The notes beneath the pieces were generated by a model. The model was not told the DNA's origin and made no database searches. It was given only the letters and a program-made list of their open reading frames with translations. The position numbers and the translations under genes are program-made. 15,121 nt of DNA from Ruminococcaceae bacterium UBA2656 (GTDB taxonomy: Bacteria > Bacillota > Clostridia > Oscillospirales > Acutalibacteraceae): contig DENA01000010.1 of NCBI GenBank assembly GCA_002359465.1, forward strand, positions 23,078 to 38,198, read 5' to 3'. The stretch's first letter is position 1, and every line of letters starts with the position of its first letter. Below are positions 6,032 through 12,977 of the stretch, piece by piece.

Positions 6032-6199
6032 ATGAACAGTAAGAAAAATAATAAAAATTCGCCAGTTTCCGATTCGGTTATGCCGACGATACCGCCTAGT
6101 CCAGTACGTGTGCCATCCTCTGAGGATACGAAATCACCATCAACTCAGCCGAAGACTTCTCAAGACGGAAGTACAAGAGATAGCGACCCAACAATGTAA
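6032..6199 (+). CDS. Small Ser/Pro-rich disordered protein on the opposite strand, 55 aa
   Basis: ATG at 6032 follows a strong AAAGGAG site (6018-6024) at 7-8 bases, and the frame ends at TAA 6197-6199, 6 bases before a strong terminator. The 55 residues begin with a Lys/Asn-rich basic head (MNSKKNNKNS), then are dominated by Ser, Pro, Thr and Asp (for example PTIPPSPVRVPSSEDTKSPS), with no predicted fold, cysteine or membrane segment. It lies on the plus strand between minus-strand genes, in a unit with its own terminator. I do not recognise it. The ribosome binding site and terminator argue for a real gene; low-complexity composition argues against a catalytic role. Confidence 0.6.
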   Translation: MNSKKNNKNSPVSDSVMPTIPPSPVRVPSSEDTKSPSTQPKTSQDGSTRDSDPTM

Positions 6200-6205
6200 T
6201 TTCTG

Positions 6206-6231
6206 CCGCCCTGTAAAAGGGGCGGTTTTTT
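6206..6231 (+). terminator. Intrinsic terminator of the 55-aa plus-strand gene
   Basis: Six G-C pairs, CCGCCC (6206-6211) with GGGCGG (6220-6225), an 8-base loop and six Ts, a strong plus-strand terminator. The minus sense lacks a T-tract, so main-operon transcription should pass. Confidence 0.85.
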
Positions 6232-6242
6232 ATTGGTTTGCT

Positions 6243-6884
6243 TCAAAAATGCTTTTGCAGTTTCCGCTCCGCAAACTCTCTGCTTGCATATAAGGATTCA
6301 TCAACCTTGTAGAGTACGTCAAAATCTGGCGGATTCATTTCACAAGCGCCGCATCTCTCGGATTCCTCGGTAATTTTGGCAAGCAGTTTGCGATATGTAT
6401 CGTCACGTTTTTTCTGATTTGGATAGCTCCGTAAGAAGTGATAGCACATGAATTCATGTTCATAAATCTGCCTTTCTCCAACTTTGGCAATTGTAGCTGT
6501 CAACGCGTGATTATCCAATTCACGGATATAACCATAGCTTTTCAGATCCAGCAAGTCCATATTTTCGGGATGGATTTTAATCAATGCTTTTTCCGCTTTC
6601 CGTGCCGCTTCAAGTGCCTTTCCCTTGTCATCAAACGCTATATCCCCGATGTTGTAATCCCAAACAGTGGTATGTCCTCTGCCTGAAAAGTCAATGCTGT
6701 ATCCGAAATATGAATTTTCGGTTTTCTCTCCACAGAGCCATGACCTTTCAATGATTCCTTCTAACACAACGTCAAGGCTTCTTACGAAAACGGGTTGGCC
6801 GTCAGAAAAATGCGGGACTGTTTGATTTTTAGAGAGTAAGTAATCAAAGAAGCCAATCTGCCCTGAAATTTGCTGTGTAACCAT
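6243..6884 (-). CDS. Hypothetical phage accessory protein, 213 aa
   Basis: ATG at 6882-6884, GGAGGG 8 bases upstream but buried in a hairpin (6894-6911). The N-terminus (QISGQIGFFDYLL) resembles the opening of several uncharacterised Firmicutes phage proteins. Residues 27-85 look like a beta-rich SH3-like domain (GQPVFV, VVLEGIIERSWLCG, YSIDF, TTVWDYNIGDIAF), followed by helices (ALEAARKAEKALIKI) and a charged C-terminal helical part with an isolated CGAC. No catalytic motif, membrane segment or signal peptide is seen. It is part of the minus operon, between the DUF669 gene and the small accessory genes. Function unknown. Confidence 0.7.
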   Translation of the reverse strand: MVTQQISGQIGFFDYLLSKNQTVPHFSDGQPVFVRSLDVVLEGIIERSWLCGEKTENSYFGYSIDFSGRGHTTVWDYNIGDIAFDDKGKALEAARKAEKALIKIHPENMDLLDLKSYGYIRELDNHALTATIAKVGERQIYEHEFMCYHFLRSYPNQKKRDDTYRKLLAKITEESERCGACEMNPPDFDVLYKVDESLYASREFAERKLQKHF

Positions 6885-6893
6885 TTCATAGTC

Positions 6894-6911
6894 CCTCCAT
6901 CGTCATGGAGG
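6894..6911 (-). promoter_or_regulatory. Hairpin masking the ribosome binding site of the 6884 gene
   Basis: CCTCCAT-CGTC-ATGGAGG is a perfect 7-bp inverted repeat with a 4-base loop. In minus-strand mRNA its 3' arm contains the GGAGG that serves the ATG at 6884, so pairing would hide the ribosome binding site. It may act as a translational switch. Confidence 0.5.
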
Positions 6912-6954
6912 CGTGCGCACTTTAAAAGCTTACCTATGACTTAATTATTTTAAT

Positions 6955-6982
6955 TCGGCCCACCAGTTATTTGGCGGGCCGA
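6955..6982 (-). terminator. Strong hairpin at the 3' end of the DUF669 gene
   Basis: Arms 6955-6964 and 6973-6982 pair over 10 bp in minus-strand RNA with one G-U wobble; plus-strand RNA has an A-C mismatch. It sits 8 bases past the stop at 6990. The sequence after it in the minus sense, AATTAAAATAATT, is AT-rich but not a U-run, so this may be a partial terminator or an mRNA-stabilising 3' hairpin. In the plus sense it is followed by TCGATTTTT. Confidence 0.4.
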
Positions 6983-6989
6983 TCGATTT

Positions 6990-7532
6990 TTAAAACGGTA
7001 AATCGTCGTCCGAAGCATTCTTAACTTCGGTAAATCCCTGTTGCTCCGGCGCTGGTTCATCATCAGCCGATATATCCGTATTCGCATTCTTCCACCTGTG
7101 GTTGCATGTCGGAAATTTCGTTTCGTTTACCCACTTAACCTTTGCGCTGACTTTCCCCTGGTATTCGTCATGCTCAACCGTAACGCGGACAATCTTATTT
7201 TTCAGTTCATCTGCCCAGTCGGAAAGCGATTCGTATTTCTTACCATTTGGTAATTTTGCGGCTTTGGAAACTGCATTAATCTGCTTGGAACTGTATCCAG
7301 AACATTGCTGATCTGCAGGAGTAGGCTCTTTTTTCTGCCAGATATGATGCCATATGTATTTGTTTTTGCATGGCTGGTCTATGTCGTTACGAATTACAAA
7401 GGTTACACCCATATACACGGTTCCGCCATTGGTTGCAGCTTCCCCGGCGTATTTTATAATACATTCATATTCTCCCTCGGGGATCAGATCAGGACCTTCG
7501 GCGGCTTCGTCGTAATTTACACTGTATGCCAT
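6990..7532 (-). CDS. DUF669 family phage ssDNA-binding-like protein, 180 aa
   Basis: ATG with GGAGGT about 9 bases upstream. The opening (MAYSVNYDEAAEGPDLIPEGEYECIIKYAGEAAT) is the DUF669 pattern: an acidic segment, 'LIPEGEYE', then a beta-barrel-like core with the conserved IWHHIWQKK region (60-68) and later GKVSAKVKWV. The end, after an acidic linker, is DDDLPF, close to the DDDIPF tip by which bacterial SSB recruits partner enzymes. DUF669 proteins lie beside RecT-type recombinases and helicases in many Firmicutes phages, consistent with an SSB-like role at forks or recombination intermediates. The family call is firm; DNA binding is inferred. Confidence 0.85.
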   Translation of the reverse strand: MAYSVNYDEAAEGPDLIPEGEYECIIKYAGEAATNGGTVYMGVTFVIRNDIDQPCKNKYIWHHIWQKKEPTPADQQCSGYSSKQINAVSKAAKLPNGKKYESLSDWADELKNKIVRVTVEHDEYQGKVSAKVKWVNETKFPTCNHRWKNANTDISADDEPAPEQQGFTEVKNASDDDLPF

Positions 7533-7564
7533 AATTTTTTTACCTCCGTTTATAATTTTAGTTT

Positions 7565-7891
7565 TTAAGCGAATCCCTTTGTAGTACCATTTTCAATCCA
7601 AAAGTCACAGTCTGGATAATTTCCGATTTGATAGATTTCTCCACGCAAAGGGTGTTCTATCCACACGAAAACAACTCCCGAAAGATGCCCTAATTTTTCT
7701 CTAATTTGGTCGCTGATATTTTTAAGAGTCAGGTAACCGGTTATCCATTCGGATTCTTCTGTGCTTGGTTCATTCCATTTGAAGAAACTGTGCGGAATGG
7801 TTTTGATATTTCCGTGTGTGTCTTTTATGAAAACATATGCACATTCCATAGGTGCATCTTTGTAAACAGTAACGCCGTTGCAATTTTCCAC
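7565..7891 (-). CDS. Hypothetical protein in the replication operon, 108 aa
   Basis: GTG at 7889-7891, 2 bases after the VRR-NUC stop, with a GGAAGGA site. The product has no cysteine clusters beyond scattered single residues, no membrane segment, and alternates short strands with a helix (KNISDQIREKLGHL) and ends FWIENGTTKGFA. The segments AYVFIKDTHGNIKTIPHSFFKW and GVVFVWIEHPLRGEIYQIGNYP suggest a small beta-rich fold. I do not recognise a family. Tight spacing on the upstream side ties it to the nuclease and methylase genes. Confidence 0.7.
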   Translation of the reverse strand: MENCNGVTVYKDAPMECAYVFIKDTHGNIKTIPHSFFKWNEPSTEESEWITGYLTLKNISDQIREKLGHLSGVVFVWIEHPLRGEIYQIGNYPDCDFWIENGTTKGFA

Positions 7892-7893
7892 AG

Positions 7894-8241
7894 CTATTTC
7901 CTTCCTATAATTTTTAGCGCGTCCTCCGCGCTCTGGGCAATCCCAGCCCGGTAGCCGTAGGATTGCATTAGATTTATAAAATTTGTTTGCTCCGGGCGTA
8001 TTGCGCCGCGGGGCTTTTTTACTTCAATGAATCCAGCTTGTCCGTCGAATCCGAAATACGTAAGGTCTGAAAAACCTTTTGGAAGTCCCTGAACCTTGCG
8101 CAGATGGATTAAAACATCTTCGTGAAATTCTTTGCTGTAAACTCGTTCGCCTTGCCAGAAGTCACCGGAATTTGTTCTGAAAACCATAGCATGCGGTGAA
8201 AGTGCAAGCCGGATAGAATTCTGTATGTCTGCTTCGGTCAC
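7894..8241 (-). CDS. VRR-NUC domain nuclease, 115 aa
   Basis: GTG start at 8239-8241 overlaps the methylase stop by four bases (GTGA). The stand-alone VRR-NUC fold, a PD-(D/E)XK-type nuclease, is visible: an N-terminal helix with E3 (TEADIQNSIRLAL), FRTNSGDFWQG (21-31), GFSDL with D59, FIEVKKPRG with E73 and K75, and Q85 in the following helix. The length of 115 residues is normal for the phage form. Such proteins are Holliday-junction or flap-type endonucleases in phages and in the FAN1 family. It would process branched DNA made by RecT and the helicase. No odd substitutions are seen in the catalytic residues. Confidence 0.9.
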   Translation of the reverse strand: MTEADIQNSIRLALSPHAMVFRTNSGDFWQGERVYSKEFHEDVLIHLRKVQGLPKGFSDLTYFGFDGQAGFIEVKKPRGAIRPEQTNFINLMQSYGYRAGIAQSAEDALKIIGRK

Positions 8242-9020
8242 TGTACCGCCCCCTTAATCCACAGTGTTTCAGTCCGGTGCAAACCTTTTTCGGCCAGATT
8301 ACCAATTTGAAACTTGTCCCAATCTTTAAGGTACCGGCTATACAAATCACTATCGTATCCGGACAACATCACCGGGCCTTTGTGCTGCAACAATGTTTCA
8401 AGCAATTCTACATGGCCAGCGTCTGTCATTTCATGCTTATAATTTTTGCCACTGCGTGTGGACAGTACATAAGGCGGGTCGGCGTAAATCAGCACGTTCG
8501 CATAATTAAACCGTTTAATAACCTCAATCGCCGGACGGCATTCAATCTGTACTTCTTTTAGCCGTTCAACTGTTTGTTCAATCCATCCCGGCAAGCGGTA
8601 CCAGTTTCGCATAGCATAAGCAGCTTCTCGACCTTGTACATCATTTTTCCACCCGGCTTTATAAGCATTTGTGCGGAATCCATGGCCTTGCCAACATTTA
8701 ATTAGGAAATTTCTAGCCTTTTCAATATCAGATTGATTTTCTGCCGGGTGAAATGCATTTTCGTATTCCTGCCTCGAGTATGGCGTATATGTAATTGCTC
8801 TGACCAAAGGCTCCGGATTATCACGAATAATGCGGAAAAGATTTGCAACATCATTGTCAAGATCGTTTATTGTTTCAATCTTTGAAGCAGGCTTTCGGAA
8901 AAATACCGCTCCGCTGCCGAAATACGGTTCGACATAGCTGTGATGCTTTGGCATCTTGCCTATAATCCAATCAGCAATACGCCACTTTGCACCGGGGTAT
9001 TTTATTACCATTCGCGTCAA
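8238..9020 (-). CDS. dam: D12-class DNA adenine N6-methyltransferase, 260 aa
   Basis: The S-adenosylmethionine site appears as KYPGAK (7-12) and YVEPYFGSGAVFF (29-41, motif I FGSG at 34-37); the catalytic motif IV is DPPY at 181-184. Length is typical of D12/Dam enzymes, which classically methylate GATC, though specificity cannot be read here. The first codon of the long frame is TTG at 9020, overlapping the upstream stop as TTGA, with GGGGAGGTG about 10 bases before it; ATG at 9011 is the alternative but lies 19 bases from that site. No partner restriction endonuclease is adjacent, so it is probably an orphan methylase protecting phage DNA or marking it for packaging or replication control. 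Confidence 0.92.
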   Translation of the reverse strand: MTRMVIKYPGAKWRIADWIIGKMPKHHSYVEPYFGSGAVFFRKPASKIETINDLDNDVANLFRIIRDNPEPLVRAITYTPYSRQEYENAFHPAENQSDIEKARNFLIKCWQGHGFRTNAYKAGWKNDVQGREAAYAMRNWYRLPGWIEQTVERLKEVQIECRPAIEVIKRFNYANVLIYADPPYVLSTRSGKNYKHEMTDAGHVELLETLLQHKGPVMLSGYDSDLYSRYLKDWDKFQIGNLAEKGLHRTETLWIKGAVQ

Positions 9021-9376
9021 AACACATTCACCTCCCCGCAGCGATCACACACGAATTCAACTTTTTCTGTTCCGAAAACCCGTACCGTGCGTTTACTATT
9101 TTTAATTTCAAGCTGGATTTCCACGGGGGTTCTGTATCGGCGGGAGAGTAGCCGCAGGCCGTCCCAGTCAACGGTAAAGCAAGGCATTTTTCGGCCTTGA
9201 AAAGTTTTATATGAGGATGGCTCAAAATTGAGCCGTCCTAATTTTTTTATGTCCCGCATGACATTCTTGTGCCGCTTGTGAAATATTCTAGCCGCATCAA
9301 CGCTTGTCATGAAAAGTGGCGTATCAGATGCGCAAAGGATTTTTCCGCATCGACGGCAGCGGAGAAACTCGCTCAT
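9017..9376 (-). CDS. Rha-type phage regulatory protein inserted in a zinc ribbon, 119 aa
   Basis: The frame extends upstream to 9469, but ATG at 9376 has GGAGGGGG directly before it and overlaps the helicase stop as ATGA, so I take 9376. Residues 21-80 match the Rha DNA-binding domain: FMTSVDAARIFHKRHKNVMRDI, FEPSSYKTFQGRKMPCFTVDWDGLRLL. It is bracketed by CRRC at residues 7-10 and CDRC at 110-113, which together could form one zinc ribbon with the Rha domain as the insert. Typical Rha proteins carry the domain at the N-terminus with a C-terminal antirepressor-like domain, which is absent. It may regulate phage genes or bind DNA in the replication complex. Confidence 0.8.
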   Translation of the reverse strand: MSEFLRCRRCGKILCASDTPLFMTSVDAARIFHKRHKNVMRDIKKLGRLNFEPSSYKTFQGRKMPCFTVDWDGLRLLSRRYRTPVEIQLEIKNSKRTVRVFGTEKVEFVCDRCGEVNVF

Positions 9377-10689
9377 ATAATCCCCCTCCTCTTGGCTTGA
9401 TAATAGGCCCACCCTGGACGGTATCCGTGATTCTTTGCATAAGCCTGCAGTTCGGTAAGCGTTCCACACTCATTCGGCGTAGTGTAATCCAGCACGATTC
9501 CCTGAATCTTTTCCAAATGCGCGGCCTTAATTTCTTCGAGCGTTCTTTCTTTGATAGGATAAACATAGCCGCATTTCGGACATGCAGGCGCGTATTCATG
9601 CGTAAAGAAACAGTGTGGACATTGCCGGATTTTTATTTCTGATTCATCTTTTTTCTTACCGGGTGCTTTCGGCGTCAAATCCCACTCCCGATCCATATCC
9701 GGCAATCCGAACCGTGCATAGTTTCCAACATGGTCAATAATAATTGCCTTTTTTCCGGGCTTGTACCGCATACAGCGCATTGATTGCTGAATATATAATG
9801 TAAGGGATTTCGTCGGGCGCAGTAGAATTGCGGTATTGCAGTCCGGGACGTCGAAACCCTCGCTGATTAAATCCACATTACAGAGAATCATAATCTCACC
9901 GGATCGGAATTTATCAACTATCTCTGAACGTTCCTGTTTTGGTGTCTCTCCGTCAATATGCGCCGCCGTAATACCGACCGCGTTGAATTGTTCCGCCATA
10001 GTTTTGCTGTGTTCTATAGATGCGCAGTAGCAAATAGCCTGTTTCCCATCGGATAACTGTCGATAATAATTTATGACGTCACCATAAATTGCGGATTTGT
10101 TCAGCTTTTTCATAACTTCTTCAGTAACGTATTCGCCACGCTGAACATGTAAACCAGTTAGATCCGCAACGGTCGGGGCGTAATACTCATAAGGAGCCAG
10201 ATAACCGTTTTCAATCAACCACTTTGTACTGACGCCGATAACCAGTTTGTCGTTGACATCGCCAAGACCTCCACCGTTCAAGCGAACGGGAGTTGCGGTC
10301 ACTCCGACGCGACGGGCATCTGGGAAAGCTTCGTAGATTTTTTTATACGACCGCGCCAAAGAGTGATGATTTTCGTCTGTGATGATAAGCGCCGGTGGAT
10401 GTATTTTATTGATTCGCCGGCAGATCGTCTGAACCATACCAATGCGACACAGATCCATATTGACACCCCACCAGCGGAAGGTACTGCGAATTTGCTCACA
10501 TAGTTCCTGCCTGTGTACAAGGAATAGCACTCTGTTTCCTCTGGCGGTTGTCTGCCGTGCCATTTCTGCCACTATGACAGATTTGCCGCCCCCACATCCA
10601 AGAACCACACAGGGAGCGCGATAGCCTTCTATATAAGCTTGACGAACGCCGTTAATTAGGTCGGTTTGATAGGGGCGGAGCTCATGCAA
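9373..10689 (-). CDS. DEAD/DEAH-box SF2 helicase with C-terminal zinc ribbon, about 438 aa
   Basis: From TTG at 10689, residues 1-8 are the Q-motif-like LHELRPYQ (start read as Met). Walker A is GCGGGKS (31-37), the DEAH-type box is DENH (105-108), TATPVR (131-136) is motif III, and the C-terminal RecA domain has SEGFDVPDC and QQSMRCMR (301-308, arginine motif VI). CPHC (357-360) and CPKC (370-373) form a zinc ribbon. The frame extends to GTG 10746, but those codons overlap the preceding gene, have no ribosome binding site and do not resemble the family, so TTG is preferred. Such helicases sit between RecT and nuclease genes in many Firmicutes phages and probably remodel forks or recombination intermediates. 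DENH in place of DEAH is a tolerated variant. Confidence 0.9.
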   Translation of the reverse strand: MHELRPYQTDLINGVRQAYIEGYRAPCVVLGCGGGKSVIVAEMARQTTARGNRVLFLVHRQELCEQIRSTFRWWGVNMDLCRIGMVQTICRRINKIHPPALIITDENHHSLARSYKKIYEAFPDARRVGVTATPVRLNGGGLGDVNDKLVIGVSTKWLIENGYLAPYEYYAPTVADLTGLHVQRGEYVTEEVMKKLNKSAIYGDVINYYRQLSDGKQAICYCASIEHSKTMAEQFNAVGITAAHIDGETPKQERSEIVDKFRSGEIMILCNVDLISEGFDVPDCNTAILLRPTKSLTLYIQQSMRCMRYKPGKKAIIIDHVGNYARFGLPDMDREWDLTPKAPGKKKDESEIKIRQCPHCFFTHEYAPACPKCGYVYPIKERTLEEIKAAHLEKIQGIVLDYTTPNECGTLTELQAYAKNHGYRPGWAYYQAKRRGII

Positions 10690-11398
10690 TCCGCACCACC
10701 GCCCCTGTTGCTTCCTGCACTTGGCGCTTGAATCCTTCGATGTCACCGTTGCTTGATGACAGGTGAATTAGCCAGATTTCTTTTACCTGTGATAAATCAT
10801 TCGCTTTGAGCATCTTCACGCAGTTATCAATTGACATGTGGGAGTGCCGTACACGCGAGCGGCGCCCATCATTATCGGCATCGGCAAGTGCATCGTCTGA
10901 ATAGTTGGCTTCAACCATGACGTGCGTTAGGCCGTCGAACGTGTAATCAATATAATAAGTATCCGTAACGAATAGAAGCTTTTCTCCGGTTGCCTTGCTT
11001 TCAATAAGATACCCCACGGGTTCCGCTGCATCGTGATGTACCATGAATGGTTTAATCGTAAAAGTTCCAATTCTCTCAGTATGATAATAGGGGTTATTGA
11101 TTCCGTCCACTCCATCACGCTTCCACAAGTTTAATCGATAAGTAAGCGCCTTCGCCGCAACCGCGGTGCCTTTCGTCATATAGACATCAATCCCGGATTT
11201 CATCAGGTCATTTGCCGCAAGGATATGGTCTCCGTGCTCATGCGTAACCAGACATCCGGAAATGGAGGATAAATCATAGTTGCATCCGGCCTTGATTTTT
11301 TTGAGGGATAGACCGCACTCTAATAAAAGTGCGGTTTTCCCATCGTCAATGCGGTAGCAGTTGCCGGAGCTGCCGGAACCGATTACTTTTATATTCAA
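10682..11398 (-). CDS. MBL-fold metallo-hydrolase, nuclease-like, 238 aa
   Basis: Metallo-beta-lactamase fold with the two-metal motif THEHGDH (H53, H55, D57, H58), then H121/H122, D146 in FVTDT and H212 as later ligands, and the N-terminal GSGSSGNCY typical of the YycJ/WalJ-like and phage MBL group. The start is TTG at 11398, overlapping the RecT stop as TTGA, with a GAGGCGG site upstream; no nearer ATG exists. Length is normal. Members include exonucleases and phosphodiesterases; the substrate cannot be read from sequence. Its coupling to recT suggests work on DNA ends. Confidence 0.9.
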   Translation of the reverse strand: MNIKVIGSGSSGNCYRIDDGKTALLLECGLSLKKIKAGCNYDLSSISGCLVTHEHGDHILAANDLMKSGIDVYMTKGTAVAAKALTYRLNLWKRDGVDGINNPYYHTERIGTFTIKPFMVHHDAAEPVGYLIESKATGEKLLFVTDTYYIDYTFDGLTHVMVEANYSDDALADADNDGRRSRVRHSHMSIDNCVKMLKANDLSQVKEIWLIHLSSSNGDIEGFKRQVQEATGAVVRIA

Positions 11399-12255
11399 AA
11401 CGGTTCCGCCTCTTTCTTATCCGTGACCGGCTCGATAACTTCGCCGGTTTCGGGATCCATGTTATCCGGCACTTCGCGATAGTCAGCATCAATCATTTCC
11501 CGGTTCGCATTTTCCTCGACTTCCGCGTCAACTTCGGCGGCATCGGCATCGTCGGCGCACTGACGGGCATATTGTCCGAATAGCGACGCATCGCTGGAAG
11601 AACCGATGATCGGCTTGCAGGCTTTATGTACTACGGTTTTCTTGGCCATTTCTTCCGGGAATTTTGCATGAACACTGTCCTGCTTCAGGTTTCCTTTTTC
11701 ATCGAACGGTTTAGAAGTTGACTGCGCCCATGCCTGCTTGATCTGGTCGATTGTCATTACTGTGGAAATTTCAGCGCCACCACGATATACAACCGTGACA
11801 TAAGCCGCTGTGATAGGCTTGTTTTTGTTTTCAAGCTTCTGCATGTGATGGATTTCCACAATTTTACCGTGCTTAATTTCGTACTCGAATTTGTCACCTT
11901 CAAACACGGCGGCCGCATAGATTTCCTCAATGCTTGGGTCAACCTGTTTCGCAACCGCAATATCACCAAGATAGGAACGCTGTAGAGCCAGTGTTTCGCC
12001 ATAAGCAATGAAATAGCATTGCTTTTTATCTGGGTTCAAACCCTGTACACACATAGAGAGAAGAGATGCTTTAATGCTTTCCTGCGTACAGTTCTGAAAG
12101 TTTTTCACGCTGGGAAGGGTAAGGGCTGCGGATTTCAAAGCGTTTTCTACGGAATAATTTGCAGGAAGCTGTAAAGAACCGTGTGCGAGAAATCCGCGAA
12201 CATCGGTAGAAACGGCGGTAGTGGCCGCCTGAACGACTGATAATTTATTTGACAT
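11395..12255 (-). CDS. recT: RecT family single-strand annealing protein, 286 aa
   Basis: ATG at 12255 with AGGAGGC upstream; the frame's longer 5' extension to 12339 lies inside the preceding gene and is not RecT-like. The core is typical: ALKSAALTL, ASLLSMCVQGLNPDKKQCYFI, LALQRSYLGDIAVAK, VFEGDKFEYE, then EEMAKKTVVHKACK. It anneals complementary single strands and promotes strand invasion in phage recombination. After about residue 225 comes a long acidic, probably disordered tail ending EAEPF, which resembles an SSB tip. It is coupled to the MBL-fold gene by a TTGA overlap. No RecE or YqaJ exonuclease is in the window; the MBL or VRR-NUC protein may fill that role. Confidence 0.95.
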   Translation of the reverse strand: MSNKLSVVQAATTAVSTDVRGFLAHGSLQLPANYSVENALKSAALTLPSVKNFQNCTQESIKASLLSMCVQGLNPDKKQCYFIAYGETLALQRSYLGDIAVAKQVDPSIEEIYAAAVFEGDKFEYEIKHGKIVEIHHMQKLENKNKPITAAYVTVVYRGGAEISTVMTIDQIKQAWAQSTSKPFDEKGNLKQDSVHAKFPEEMAKKTVVHKACKPIIGSSSDASLFGQYARQCADDADAAEVDAEVEENANREMIDADYREVPDNMDPETGEVIEPVTDKKEAEPF

Positions 12256-12256
12256 A

Positions 12257-12574
12257 TTAAATAGCCTCCTGATTATTATTAGGAATTTCGACCTTTCCGT
12301 TTTTATCGTACACATCAAACCACTCGCCGCAGTACTCAAATGTTGTCTGACGAAGTTCTAATATCTTTTCGAGCGTTTTGCAAGTGTAAAGTTTCATTCC
12401 CTGATATGTACCATTCAATCCATCAAATACGCCGCGATAAAGACGTAAAAAATTATGGTGTTTGAAAATTGCGCGATCATCTGTCATTACTTTTCTTTCA
12501 GGGATAACTTCTCCATTTGTTTTATGGATTTTAGGAATGATTTTCTCATATGGTTCTTTACGCAAATAATACAT
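12257..12574 (-). CDS. Hypothetical small phage protein preceding recT, 105 aa
   Basis: The frame can start at 12613, but ATG at 12574, 1 base after the upstream stop and with GAGG 9 bases before it, is the better start. The product begins MYYLRKEPYEKIIPKIHK, is basic, and has KVMTDDRAIFKHHNFLRLYRGVF and later EYCGEWFDVYDKNGKVEI. No catalytic or metal motif is evident. I know similar small uncharacterised proteins from Firmicutes phage replication modules but cannot name a function. Its end overlaps the recT ribosome binding site (1-base gap to the recT start), so translation is coupled. Confidence 0.7.
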   Translation of the reverse strand: MYYLRKEPYEKIIPKIHKTNGEVIPERKVMTDDRAIFKHHNFLRLYRGVFDGLNGTYQGMKLYTCKTLEKILELRQTTFEYCGEWFDVYDKNGKVEIPNNNQEAI

Positions 12575-12575
12575 A

Positions 12576-12977
12576 TTACTGTGCCTCACTTTCCGCCGGG
12601 ACAGCCCCGGCAATGGTTTTCATCTTATCCCGGAAAGATTCGATTTCGGATTCCGGAATATCAACCTGAGTTACAATTCCCTGTTTCTTATCGTCGATAT
12701 TTACCGTGTCGCCGATTGCTACGGACACCGGCGTGAAATATGTGTATTCTCTGCCCTGCGGTATGCCGTCGTGCAGGAAACGGAGCTTGATAATGTTGGT
12801 CATGCGTTCCCATGCAGACACCGCACGCTCGTGAAAATCTCCTCCGTTCTCAACTCCTTCATGAACGGCAACGCCGCACTTAACACATTTGATTGTGGTT
12901 CCACTTTCAAATGCAACAGTCCAATCTTCAGGTGTTACTTTTTCTTTACAATATGGGCAATATAAAGATTCGTTCAT
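12576..12977 (-). CDS. Zinc-ribbon phage protein, 133 aa
   Basis: ATG at 12975-12977 overlaps the HD-gene stop (ATGA). The N-terminus has a zinc ribbon, C7-P-Y-C10 and C31-V-K-C34, followed by a Lar-like helix with W57. The second half (YTYFTPVSVAIGDTVNI, GIVTQVDIPESEIESFRDKMKTI) is a small beta domain found alone in other phage early genes, so this is a two-domain fusion. Function unknown; a nucleic-acid or protein adaptor is plausible. Confidence 0.75.
   Translation of the reverse strand: MNESLYCPYCKEKVTPEDWTVAFESGTTIKCVKCGVAVHEGVENGGDFHERAVSAWERMTNIIKLRFLHDGIPQGREYTYFTPVSVAIGDTVNIDDKKQGIVTQVDIPESEIESFRDKMKTIAGAVPAESEAQ

Noticed and set aside
9377..9469. N-terminal extension of the Rha-type gene to 9469
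   Set aside because: It lies within the helicase coding sequence, and ATG 9376 has a strong ribosome binding site and an ATGA overlap.
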